A DNA stretch of 64,000 nucleotides from NCBI RefSeq assembly GCF_022059845.1, contig NZ_CP091851.1, positions 992,001 to 1,056,000 of the forward strand. The letters are read 5' to 3'. Positions 34,352 through 42,811 of this stretch are shown here, piece after piece. Source of the stretch: Terrirubrum flagellatum (GTDB lineage: Bacteria > Pseudomonadota > Alphaproteobacteria > Rhizobiales > Beijerinckiaceae). The first letter of the stretch is position 1, and the number at the start of each line of letters is the position of its first letter. The notes under the pieces were generated by a model. That model did not search any database. It saw nothing but the letters and a program-made list of their open reading frames with translations, and was not told where the DNA came from. The position numbers and the translations under genes were made by a program.

Positions 34352-35836
34352 ATGAAGCGCATTCTTATCGTCGAGTGCATGCAAGAGATTTCCTCCTTCA
34401 ATCCAATGCCATCGGGATATGAGAATTTTCATATCCGGCGCGGTGAGGAGGTCTACGAACAGCGGGGCAAGAACCTGTCGATCGGCGGGGCGCTTGCGGT
34501 TTTCGAGGCTCGCCGGGATATCGAGGTCATTCCGGCGATCTCTGCTCGCTCGGGCAGCGCAGGCCTTCTCTCGGCGGAAGGCTGGCGCAAACTGTCCGGG
34601 CGGATCATGGCGGAGGTGAAAGCCAGGATCGACAGTGTCGACGCGGTCTATTTCTCGCTGCACGGCGCCATGGGCGCGGATGGAGAGCTTGATCCCGAAG
34701 GCTTCCTGCTCAAGGAGACGCGCGCGCTTGCCGGGAACAAGCCGATCGTGATCTCGCTTGATCTGCATGGCATCCTGACCGACCGCATGCTGAAGCAGAT
34801 CGATGGGCTCGCGATCTACTGGACGTATCCCCATGTCGATTTCTTCGACACCGGTAGGCGCGCGGCGGAACTGCTGCTGCGCATCATGGACAGGCTGGTG
34901 AAGCCGAAAATCGCGCGTGTGGTCATTCCGTCATTGGTTCGGGGCGACGAGCTGATCACAAAAATCGGATGCTACGGCGATCTCTTACGTGAATGCACGC
35001 GGCTTGAAGCCGAGGGCGTCGCCATGGCTGCAGGCATCATGATCGGCAATCCGTTCACCGACGTGCCCGAGCTTTGCTCGCAGGTTCTCGTTATGACGGA
35101 CGGTGACGACGAGGTTGCGAAACGCGAAGCAATTCGCCTTGCGGAGGAGTTCTGGCCGCTTCGATTCCGGATGCAGGGCAAGCTCATCTCGCTTGATCGG
35201 GCGATTGCGCAGGCGAAGTCAATCGAAGGCCCCGTGATTTTCACCGACGCGGCCGATGCGACGTCATCGGGCGCATCGGGAGACAGCAACGCCATTATCG
35301 ATGCGTTGAGGAGGGCCAGCTATGGTAAGCGCGTGCTGGCGCCGATCGTAGATGCGGCTGCGGCGGAGGCCGCGGTGAAGGCGGGCGTCGGCGGCGAGAT
35401 CGAGGTGACACTCGGCGGCTCTGTTGATCCCCGGCGCTATACGCCAATGAAAGTCAGGGCGCGCGTGAAGTTATTGTCAGACGGCTCGGCGCGACTCGAA
35501 ACCATGAAGGCGCCGCTTGAGGCTGGCCCGACAGCGGTGCTGACCTTCGATAATTTCACGGTTCTGGTAATGAGCCGGTCAGTCAGCCTGTTCGATCGGG
35601 CGATGTATTTCGCGAATGGGCTTAATCCCAGGGATTTTGATTTGATCGTGGTGAAATCGCCTCACACAGAGCACCACATGTTCGACTCCTGGTCCGAGAA
35701 GAATTTCAATATCGATGCACCCGGCGCGACATCCGCCAACCTGAAAAGTCTCGGCCATACCATTTGCGCCAGGCCGATGTATCCGCTTGACGAGAACGTG
35801 ACGTTTGCGCCTCGCGCTGCGATCTACGGACGCTGA
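34352..35836 (+). CDS. M81-family (MlrC-type) metallopeptidase
   Basis: A 494-aa protein of the M81 family, whose founder MlrC cleaves linearised microcystin; other members probably act on other amide bonds. It has FNPMPSGYENF near the N-terminus, SLHGAMGADGELDPEG (101-116), VISLDLHGILTDRM (132-145), the probable metal site of the DUF1485 domain, then VIFTDAADATSSGASGDSNAIIDAL (274-298) and the MlrC C-terminal domain. AGGAG is 7 nt ahead of the ATG. Placed between the transporter and an enolase-superfamily protein in one operon, it likely hydrolyses the imported compound. Confidence 0.88.
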   Translation: MKRILIVECMQEISSFNPMPSGYENFHIRRGEEVYEQRGKNLSIGGALAVFEARRDIEVIPAISARSGSAGLLSAEGWRKLSGRIMAEVKARIDSVDAVYFSLHGAMGADGELDPEGFLLKETRALAGNKPIVISLDLHGILTDRMLKQIDGLAIYWTYPHVDFFDTGRRAAELLLRIMDRLVKPKIARVVIPSLVRGDELITKIGCYGDLLRECTRLEAEGVAMAAGIMIGNPFTDVPELCSQVLVMTDGDDEVAKREAIRLAEEFWPLRFRMQGKLISLDRAIAQAKSIEGPVIFTDAADATSSGASGDSNAIIDALRRASYGKRVLAPIVDAAAAEAAVKAGVGGEIEVTLGGSVDPRRYTPMKVRARVKLLSDGSARLETMKAPLEAGPTAVLTFDNFTVLVMSRSVSLFDRAMYFANGLNPRDFDLIVVKSPHTEHHMFDSWSEKNFNIDAPGATSANLKSLGHTICARPMYPLDENVTFAPRAAIYGR

Positions 35837-35847
35837 GGACCGCAGCT

Positions 35848-37023
35848 ATGAAGATCGACGCCGTCGACTTTTTCTATCTGTCCATGCCCGAAGTGACCGA
35901 CGAAGCCGATGGCAGCCAGGACGGGTTGCTCGTGCGCGTGCAAGCGGGCGAGCACACAGGCTGGGGCGAATGCGAGGCCGCGCCGTTGCCTTCGATCGCC
36001 GCCTTCGTCTGCCCGAAATCCCATGGCGTCTGTCGGCCCGTCGCCGACTCCGTGCTTGGACGACCGCTGCGCGATGTCGCGGACATCCAGCGCATTTCGG
36101 CTGACGTCGCCTATAACTCAATGGACCTGCTTCAGGCGCCGCACACTTTCTCCGGCGTCGAAATGGCGTTGCGGGATGCGCTCGGCAAGGCGCGCGGAGA
36201 GCCCGTGTGGCGGATGCTCGGATATCGCAAGAGCTATCCGAAAACGCCTTACGCATCCGTACTCTTTGGCGATACGCCCGATGAGACCTTGAGCCGTGCA
36301 AGAGACGCCCGCCAGCGCAATTTTCGAGCGGCGAAATTTGGCTGGGGGCCAATCGGGCGCGGCTCGGCGGCCGATGACGCCGATCATTTTGTGGCGGCGC
36401 GCGAGGGATTGGGCGTGGACGGGATTCTGCTCGTCGATACCGGGCAGATCTTCATCGATGATGTCGAGCGCGCGGCCGAACGTCTGCCGGCTCTTGAGCA
36501 AGCCAATGTGACCTGGTTCGAGGAGCCGTTCGCCGCAAGCGCGCTCGAAAGCTATGGCGCTCTGGCGAAGCGAAGTCGCAAGGTGAAGCTTGCGGGAGGG
36601 GAGGGCGCTCACAACGCCTATATGGCGAAGCATCTCATCGATATCGGAGGCGTCGGCTTTATCCAGATAGATTGCGGCCGCATCGGCGGCATCGGGCCGT
36701 CGAAAGAGATTGCGGATTACGCAGTCGCCAAAGGCGTGACCTTCGTCAATCACACCTTTACGTCGCATCTCGCGCTCTCGGCCTCGATGCAGGCCTTCGC
36801 CGGGCTTGAAGATCACAAGATCTGCGAATTTCCGGCGATGCCCAAATCGCTTGCTATCGACATGACGGCGAATCATCTCCAACCGGATTCCAATGGCGAG
36901 ATCGCGGCGCCGGATACGCCGGGCCTCGGAATCGATATCCATAAGGAGAACGTGCGAAGCTATCTCGTTGACGTCGATATTCACGTGAACGGGCGCCAGC
37001 TTTTCACGACCGCCAAAATCTAG
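35848..37023 (+). CDS. Mandelate racemase-family protein (enolase superfamily), third copy
   Basis: A 391-aa barrel protein. Metal ligands D197 (LLVDTGQ), E225 (WFEEP) and E252 (AGGEGAH); base candidates K163 (AAKFGWGP), D275 (IQIDCGRIGGIG) and H302/H307 (NHTFTSH). The acid K-F-G form resembles the copy at 27761-28939, but the loops and the C-terminal end (VDVDIHVNGRQLFTTAKI) differ. It is the last gene of the deacylase/Opp/M81 operon, 11 nt after the M81 gene, so it may epimerise or dehydrate the released acid. Confidence 0.87.
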   Translation: MKIDAVDFFYLSMPEVTDEADGSQDGLLVRVQAGEHTGWGECEAAPLPSIAAFVCPKSHGVCRPVADSVLGRPLRDVADIQRISADVAYNSMDLLQAPHTFSGVEMALRDALGKARGEPVWRMLGYRKSYPKTPYASVLFGDTPDETLSRARDARQRNFRAAKFGWGPIGRGSAADDADHFVAAREGLGVDGILLVDTGQIFIDDVERAAERLPALEQANVTWFEEPFAASALESYGALAKRSRKVKLAGGEGAHNAYMAKHLIDIGGVGFIQIDCGRIGGIGPSKEIADYAVAKGVTFVNHTFTSHLALSASMQAFAGLEDHKICEFPAMPKSLAIDMTANHLQPDSNGEIAAPDTPGLGIDIHKENVRSYLVDVDIHVNGRQLFTTAKI

Positions 37024-37060
37024 TGGGGTCAAGAGTTCGTTTTGAGACTCGGCGACGCGC

Positions 37061-38797
37061 TTAGGCTCGGCGATCCGTGGCGCGTGCGATGACGAGTTGC
37101 AGCGGCGCGACCACGACAAGCAGGACCGCGACGAGAAGCATCGAGAGCGCTGCGGCGGCCGGCAGGTCGGGAATGTCCCACATCGTCCAGGCGAGCGACG
37201 CGACCACCATATTCGAAGCGGTCATCAGCATAAGCGGAATCGTGAGATCGCGCGCGCTGTGCGCCACGACCCAGAGGAAGCCGTTGAGAATCTGCGGCCA
37301 GACCAGCGGAACAATGATGCGCCGGAACACCGCAAACAGAGACGCGCCGCTCACCAGCGCGGCGTCGGTCAGTTCCTTGTGAATCTGGACGAGCGCGCTG
37401 CTCATCGTGCGCGTTCCGAAGGCGATGTAGATCGTGATGTGTCCGATGATCAAAAGGGCGAGCGCGCCATAGAGCGGTGTGCGCAGATACATCAGCAGGA
37501 TCGCCATCGCCATGACAATCGGCGGTACGGCAGCGGGAAGGAATGATAATGTTTCCAATGCGCGCGACAGGGCTCCGCGAGCCCGGACAGATATCCAGGC
37601 GATCAAACTCGACAGTAGCATGACAATGGTTGCGCTCACTGTCACGAGCGGGACGGTGTTGAGAATTGCGCCGCTTGCGGAAGGCAGCGCGAGCACGCGT
37701 CGATAGGTCGACAGCGTTAGCTGCGAGAGACCATCGATACTGGGCAGCCGGTAGAAAGGCAGGAAGCTTGTCCAGAGAAGAATGAGGACAGGCGAAATCA
37801 TCACGAGCAAGAGCAACAGTGATCCGGTCGATGCGAAGAGTCGCCAACGGCCGAGCGCGATGCGCCTCGTCCGGAAGGCGCGTCCGCTGACGACGCGATA
37901 TTTCTCGCCCGCGCCAACGATCCGGAAATAGAGCCACATCAGCAGCGCGGCGGCGACGAGGAGCAATGTTCCGAACGCGGCGGCGAGGCCGTAATTCGGA
38001 ACGCCGGTGTCGGGCGACGACAAGAGGAAGATGCGCGTGCTGAGAACCGGAATCCGCGCGGTGAGGCCAACGATGACCGGGAGATCGAACGCTTGGACGA
38101 CGGCGACCAGCATGAAAACGCCAATCGAGAGAATGCCCGGGGTGAGGAGCGGGAGAGTTATTCGCCGGGCGATCTGAACGGAAGTTGCGCCGTGAACCTT
38201 GCCAGCCTGCTCGAGCTGCGGGTCCATGTTCTGCAAGAGGCCACTGATCATGACATGCGCGGTCGGCGCGACGCTAAGCGCGGTGATGAAGATCAGCGCC
38301 CACATGGAATAGATTGTGAAGGGCGCGGACGCGCCGAAAGCCCAGCGGGCGAACGCGTTCAGCGCGCCATTGCCGGGATTGATCAGCAAAATCCAGCCGA
38401 AACCGATGATGACGGGGGGCACCGCCATCCAGGTGAACAGAGCTGTCCGGATCAGCGCGCGGCCCGGCATATCGGTCCGCTCCGTTAGCCACGCCAGCGC
38501 GGTCGCGATGGCGACGCCGAGTCCCATGCTGCCGGCGGCATAGATCAGCGTATTGGCGAGAAGTCCTGGCGTCGTTGGATCAAGAATGATCGCGCGAAAA
38601 TTGGCTGTTGTGATTGACCAGCTCTCGAAAGGCAGCGTGTTGGGCGGCGCAAAGCCGGCGCGAATAAGGATCGCGAGCGGACCGACAAGGAGCGCTGCGA
38701 GGATCGCCAGAAGGCCGAGCTGGATAAGGCGCTCTTGCGTGATGGCCGGCGCGCTGGCTGTTCGCCGCTTGCTTTCTCCAGACGCGATGGATGTCAT
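37061..38797 (-). CDS. Fused double-domain ABC permease (FbpB/AfuB type)
   Basis: A 578-aa permease with two BPD_transp_1 domains in one chain, the form seen in ferric-ion and related importers. The first domain holds ARRITLPLLTPGILSIGVFMLVAV (about 210-233) and the second SLFAVFRRIIVPLVWPQILNGFLWVV (about 486-511), both EAA-loop regions. About twelve hydrophobic helices are visible. It is the last gene of the leftward ligase/SBP/ATPase/permease unit, 11 nt from the ATPase. Confidence 0.9.
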   Translation of the reverse strand: MTSIASGESKRRTASAPAITQERLIQLGLLAILAALLVGPLAILIRAGFAPPNTLPFESWSITTANFRAIILDPTTPGLLANTLIYAAGSMGLGVAIATALAWLTERTDMPGRALIRTALFTWMAVPPVIIGFGWILLINPGNGALNAFARWAFGASAPFTIYSMWALIFITALSVAPTAHVMISGLLQNMDPQLEQAGKVHGATSVQIARRITLPLLTPGILSIGVFMLVAVVQAFDLPVIVGLTARIPVLSTRIFLLSSPDTGVPNYGLAAAFGTLLLVAAALLMWLYFRIVGAGEKYRVVSGRAFRTRRIALGRWRLFASTGSLLLLLVMISPVLILLWTSFLPFYRLPSIDGLSQLTLSTYRRVLALPSASGAILNTVPLVTVSATIVMLLSSLIAWISVRARGALSRALETLSFLPAAVPPIVMAMAILLMYLRTPLYGALALLIIGHITIYIAFGTRTMSSALVQIHKELTDAALVSGASLFAVFRRIIVPLVWPQILNGFLWVVAHSARDLTIPLMLMTASNMVVASLAWTMWDIPDLPAAAALSMLLVAVLLVVVAPLQLVIARATDRRA

Positions 38798-38808
38798 AGC
38801 TTTTCGGA

Positions 38809-39924
38809 CTAAGCGTCCGCTGCGACGATGCAGCAGCGATCCGGTGGAATCTCGATGGTCACGGCGTCGCCAGCCGCAAATGCGTCATAGGCGTTGAGAT
38901 CGACCTTGAGCAGATGTCCGCCGATGCGAACATCCGCTTCGTCCATGTCGCCGAGAAAGGCGCGGCTCGCGAGCACGCCGGCGAATCTGTTGGCGCCTGC
39001 CGCGGCCGCGTCTTGCGTTACCTTCACCGCCTGCGGCCGCACAACAAGGCTGCCTGTGTCACCGATCGCGACCAGACTCTCGACCGTCGAGGCGAATTCG
39101 CCGATCTCGGTCACGAAGCGCAACGCCTTTCTCCCTTCGATCTCCACGGCGCCTGTGACGCGGCCTGGCAGCATGTTGCTGCGGCCCATGAAGTCGGCAA
39201 CGAAAGCGGTGCGCGGCTGCAGATAGATCTGTTGCGGCGCACCGGCCTGCACGATTTCACCGCTGCGCATCAACGCGATCTTGTCGGCGATCGCCAGCGC
39301 TTCGATCTGATCATGCGTCACGAAAATCGTGGTGATTCCAAGCGCCGTCACAAGCCGTCGCAATTCCGTTCGCATCGTGACACGGAGTCGCGCGTCGAGA
39401 TTGCTGAGCGGCTCATCGAGAAGAAGAAGATCGGGCTCATGCACGATCGCGCGCGCCAGCGCGACGCGTTGCTGTTGTCCACCGCTGAGATGCGGCGCTG
39501 GCCGATCGGCGAGAGCTGCGAGTTCGACTTTTGCGAGCGCGTCGAGCACCCGCCGCCTTACTTCGGCGCGCTCCACCCTGCGGCCGCCATGCTGGAGCGG
39601 AAAGGCGACGTTATCGAAGACACTCATGTGCGGCCAGATCGCGTAGGATTGAAAAACCATTCCAAGCCTGCGGCGGTTGGTCGGGATTTCGATGCCAGCT
39701 TCTCCATCGAAAATGGCGGCGCCTGCGATGGCGACGCGTCCTGAGTTCGGCGTCTCCAGTCCGGCGATGGATTGCAGCAGCGTCGTCTTTCCGCAGCCGC
39801 TTGGCCCGAGCAGCGCAAAGACCTCGCCTTTGGCGACCTCGACGGAGACGCCGCGCAATGCGCGCACGGGATCGACCCCGCTGCGTTGCGGATAGATCTT
39901 GGTCAGGCTGTCAACAGCAAGCAT
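38809..39924 (-). CDS. ABC transporter ATP-binding protein (FbpC/PotA type)
   Basis: A 371-aa ATPase. Walker A GPSGCGKTT (39-47), ABC signature LSGGQQQRVALARAIV, Walker B LLLLDEPLSNLD, switch THDQIEA. After about residue 240 comes a TOBE regulatory domain (GRSNMLPGRVTG, SLVVRPQAVKV). It energises the fused permease next to it; the binding protein lies 18 nt upstream. Confidence 0.92.
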   Translation of the reverse strand: MLAVDSLTKIYPQRSGVDPVRALRGVSVEVAKGEVFALLGPSGCGKTTLLQSIAGLETPNSGRVAIAGAAIFDGEAGIEIPTNRRRLGMVFQSYAIWPHMSVFDNVAFPLQHGGRRVERAEVRRRVLDALAKVELAALADRPAPHLSGGQQQRVALARAIVHEPDLLLLDEPLSNLDARLRVTMRTELRRLVTALGITTIFVTHDQIEALAIADKIALMRSGEIVQAGAPQQIYLQPRTAFVADFMGRSNMLPGRVTGAVEIEGRKALRFVTEIGEFASTVESLVAIGDTGSLVVRPQAVKVTQDAAAAGANRFAGVLASRAFLGDMDEADVRIGGHLLKVDLNAYDAFAAGDAVTIEIPPDRCCIVAADA

Positions 39925-39942
39925 AGACGTGGCTGCGAAAGC

Positions 39943-41016
39943 TCAGTTGGCGCCGGTGAGCAGCTTCGTCAGCGCGTCGCGAAGTTTCTGCTGGTTTGCG
40001 ACCTCGGCGAGCGATGGCGGCGCCGCGATCCTGGCGGAGGTCTTGACCTGCGCTTCGCGGATCAGCTTCGCCACATCGGAATCGGTGTCGGCGACCCGTG
40101 GCATCGCCTCGAATTTCGCGGCGATCATGACGCCTTCGGTGGCGAGCCAGGCCATGAACAGCCGCGCCGCATTCGGATGAGGCGCGTTCTCCGGCACATA
40201 GATCAGGCCCTCATAGATCATGATGTAGTCCGAGAAGAACTTGAACTTGACCGGCTGTCCTTGCTGGATGGCGCGTTGCGCGCCGTGGAAGGTGATGATG
40301 CCGATCGGCGCCTGGCCGACCGAGAGCGCCTGCATCACGACCGGACTGCCGCGTTGCAGGATTGGCCTGTTGTCGATCAGCTTGCGCGCGTAGTCGAGCA
40401 TCGCATCCTGGCCGATGATGTAGGCGATGGTCGGCAACGGATTGAGGAAGAACGCGTTGAGCGCAAGTTTGCCTTTCCATTTCGGATCGAGAAGTCCGGC
40501 GGTCGTGTTCGGTACGTCCTCGTCGCGCACGAGCTGCGAATTCCAGCCCACGCCATAGACGGCGTCGAGAAGGTCGAATGCATAGCCCCTGAGGTCAGGC
40601 ATCACCGCGTTCACGGTCGCGCCGATCTGCGGCAGCTCCTTGCCGAAAACTTTCTCCCAGGGATAGGGCTTCAGCAGATCGCGTGCGCGCAGTGTGTCCG
40701 CATCCTCGGCGCTGCCGAGCCCGATGAGATCGACAGAGCCCTGGCCGCCGCTGGCTTCCGCAATCACGCGCACATTGGTTTGCGGCGCGCCGGCCGGAGT
40801 CCAGTCGATCTGCAGCGAAAGATTGAAACGCTTGTTGAAAGCGTCGATCAGCGCCTTGTGCGCTTCAGGCGAACTTGGATTGGTGACGCGCACGACAAGC
40901 GCGCCCTCCTTGCGCGCTCCGTCCAGAACAGACTGGAACGTCGGCTCCTGCGCGATAGCGCCGGCCATAGAAAGCGCGAGAAACGCCATTCCCATCGTGA
41001 GACCCAAGCGCATCAT
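39943..41016 (-). CDS. Fbp/Afu-type ABC transporter substrate-binding protein (SBP_bac_8/11-like)
   Basis: A 357-aa periplasmic protein with a Sec signal (MGMAFLALSMAGAIAQ). The mature part reads FQSVLDGARKEGALVVRV and VYGVGWNSQLVRDEDVPNTTAGLLDPKWKGKLALN, the pattern of the iron-type class. The typical Tyr pair that binds ferric ion in FbpA is not evident near the C-terminal lobe, and the adjacent acyl-CoA ligase argues for an organic acid ligand. ATGs at 41016 and 41013 compete; AAGGA sits 4 or 7 nt before them. Confidence 0.85.
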   Translation of the reverse strand: MMRLGLTMGMAFLALSMAGAIAQEPTFQSVLDGARKEGALVVRVTNPSSPEAHKALIDAFNKRFNLSLQIDWTPAGAPQTNVRVIAEASGGQGSVDLIGLGSAEDADTLRARDLLKPYPWEKVFGKELPQIGATVNAVMPDLRGYAFDLLDAVYGVGWNSQLVRDEDVPNTTAGLLDPKWKGKLALNAFFLNPLPTIAYIIGQDAMLDYARKLIDNRPILQRGSPVVMQALSVGQAPIGIITFHGAQRAIQQGQPVKFKFFSDYIMIYEGLIYVPENAPHPNAARLFMAWLATEGVMIAAKFEAMPRVADTDSDVAKLIREAQVKTSARIAAPPSLAEVANQQKLRDALTKLLTGAN

Positions 41017-41072
41017 CCCGTCCTTCCATTTGTCGCTCGTTCGAGCGCTGATTTGTCAGGCGACAGCCTGAT

Positions 41073-42488
41073 CTATTTTTGTCGCAAGTCGAGGAGCCGG
41101 CGCACCTTGTCACGGCCGAGTCGCGTGTGCTCGGCAAGCACGCCGGGATCGACAATCTCCACATCCACCTTCACGCCGAGATCCTTGAACAGCGCGCGCC
41201 GCATATCTGCGGCCAGGCTTTCCGAATCGATGTCAGTCGACCGGCGCTCGATGCGAACCGTCATCTCCTCGCGCCGCGCCAATTCTTCGCCGACATGATA
41301 GGCCACGCAGATGAAGTCGCCGGTTGTGCGTTCATCGCGCGTGATCGCGTTCTGGCAGGCGAGCGGATACACGTTGTTGCCGCGCAGCTTCACCATTTCG
41401 TCGGCGCGGCCGAGGAAGGTGGAAAGCTTGCGCGTGCAGAGCCCGCAGGCGCATTCGGAATAATCCGACAGCTCCATGAGATCGCGCATATCGTAGCGGA
41501 TTAGCGGCGGCGTCGAGCGATGCAGGCTGGTCGCGACCAGATTACCCTTTTGGCCGTATGGCAGGGGCGCGCCGGTATCTGTGTCCACCATCTCGCAATA
41601 GATCGTGTCCTCGCTGAGATGCTTGCCGTTGCGCTCCTTGCATTCGAACGCGACGAGGCCGATCTCGTGGGTGCCGTAATTGTCATAAACCGGGCAGCCC
41701 CAGGCGTCTTCAAGCTTGCGGCGGAAATGGCCTTCGATATCAGGTCCGAGATAGGAGTGCAGAAAACGCGTCTTCAATTGGTGAAGATTGAAATTCATTC
41801 CCTTCGCGACTTCCGCCAATCGGCCGAGGTATTCTCCACGCGCAAACCACCAATTCACGCCCCATTCCCTGGCGTATTCAAGTTTGCGTTCGCTCGGGGT
41901 CACGATGCCCGTCCCCGTCGTCACAGGCACGGCGCCGAGCCAGTGATAGAGCGCGGTGAATGCGTTCCAGGCGGAGTTGGCGAGCGAGTTGGTATAAGTG
42001 ATCTGGACGATATCGCCGGGCCGCCCGCCCTGCGCGTAAAATGCGCGCGCGCCCTGCACGCCCTGAACTTCCCACGCGACGGGATCGAAGAGAGTCGGAC
42101 GCGGCATCCCTGTTGTGCCGCCGCTCGTCTGAATCTTCAGCGGCGTCTTGCCGAACTCTTCGCGCGTGAAAGTGTAGTGGTCGCCGAAGGGCGGCGCGGC
42201 GAGAAGCGCGCCTTTGAGATCATCGCTGTTGAAGGTCGGAATGCGTGTGATGTGTTCGAGCTTGGTTACGTCACCGGGCTCGAGTCCCGCGGCGGTCCAG
42301 CGTTTGCGATAGAAAGGCGCCTGCCACGCGTCCTTCATGCGTTCGAGAAAGCGGTGCTCCTGGAGAGCGTTCAGCGCGTCCTTGCTGAGACGGCCGACGG
42401 TCTTCTCGAAGTGGGGTGGCGGCGGATAGTCGGCGATGAAGCGGTCCCAGTCGATCGACTTGCAATAATAGGGAATGTTGACCGACAT
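41073..42488 (-). CDS. Phenylacetate-CoA ligase-like AMP-forming acyl-CoA ligase
   Basis: A 471-aa adenylating enzyme related to PaaK. AMP-binding loop QTSGGTTGMPRPTLFD (about 113-128), DNYGTHEIGLVAFEC near 290, LIRYDMRDL near 345, then CACGLCTRKLSTFLGRADEMVKLRGNNVYP (about 358-387), with the paired cysteines and glycine turn of PaaK proteins. It activates a carboxylic acid, probably aromatic, with ATP to form the CoA thioester. ATG 42488 is chosen; the longer frame has no family content. It heads the leftward unit with the Fbp-type transporter, suggesting uptake plus activation of one acid. Confidence 0.88.
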   Translation of the reverse strand: MSVNIPYYCKSIDWDRFIADYPPPPHFEKTVGRLSKDALNALQEHRFLERMKDAWQAPFYRKRWTAAGLEPGDVTKLEHITRIPTFNSDDLKGALLAAPPFGDHYTFTREEFGKTPLKIQTSGGTTGMPRPTLFDPVAWEVQGVQGARAFYAQGGRPGDIVQITYTNSLANSAWNAFTALYHWLGAVPVTTGTGIVTPSERKLEYAREWGVNWWFARGEYLGRLAEVAKGMNFNLHQLKTRFLHSYLGPDIEGHFRRKLEDAWGCPVYDNYGTHEIGLVAFECKERNGKHLSEDTIYCEMVDTDTGAPLPYGQKGNLVATSLHRSTPPLIRYDMRDLMELSDYSECACGLCTRKLSTFLGRADEMVKLRGNNVYPLACQNAITRDERTTGDFICVAYHVGEELARREEMTVRIERRSTDIDSESLAADMRRALFKDLGVKVDVEIVDPGVLAEHTRLGRDKVRRLLDLRQK

Positions 42489-42811
42489 CAGCTCCGACAG
42501 TCCTCTTGCATTCCTTTTGCGCTGCGGCGAGCTTGCGGACGCAACCACCCGATGCGGCAAGCGCATGTGAGGGGCCAATGCAGAGTGGCGTCGCAGAGGG
42601 GCGCCAGGTCATCGTCTGAACAGACTAGCCGCGGTTTCAATCGATGCGGTGAGCATTGGCCGACGAGCTTGTGAACCGCGGCTGATGCAAAGTATTTTCG
42701 AGTGCGCGCAGCGTGCAATCATTATCCGGAATCGATGGCGAATCGGGGAAGATGCGTTCGGAGGATCGAAAATCGGTGAAGAGATGGCGCTCACGCGTAA
42801 TTTTTTCGAGC
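42489..42811. other. Gene-free stretch between the ligase and the broken gene
   Basis: This 323-nt region is upstream of the leftward ligase operon and downstream of the interrupted gene. It must hold the ligase promoter, but no clear -35/-10 pair was recognised. It contains the inverted repeat listed at 42627-42683. Short open frames here show no family content. Confidence 0.4.
42627..42683. repeat. Inverted repeat with 37-nt spacer
   Basis: AGCCGCGGTT at 42627-42636 and its exact reverse complement AACCGCGGCT at 42674-42683, each containing a CCGCGG palindrome. It lies about 140-195 nt upstream of the acyl-CoA ligase start, a position that suits paired regulator sites with looping. Function is unknown. 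Confidence 0.35.

Noticed and set aside
39772-41298. Long plus-strand frame across the ATPase and Fbp-type binding protein
   Set aside because: It spans two well-supported minus-strand genes and their gap, with no domain content.
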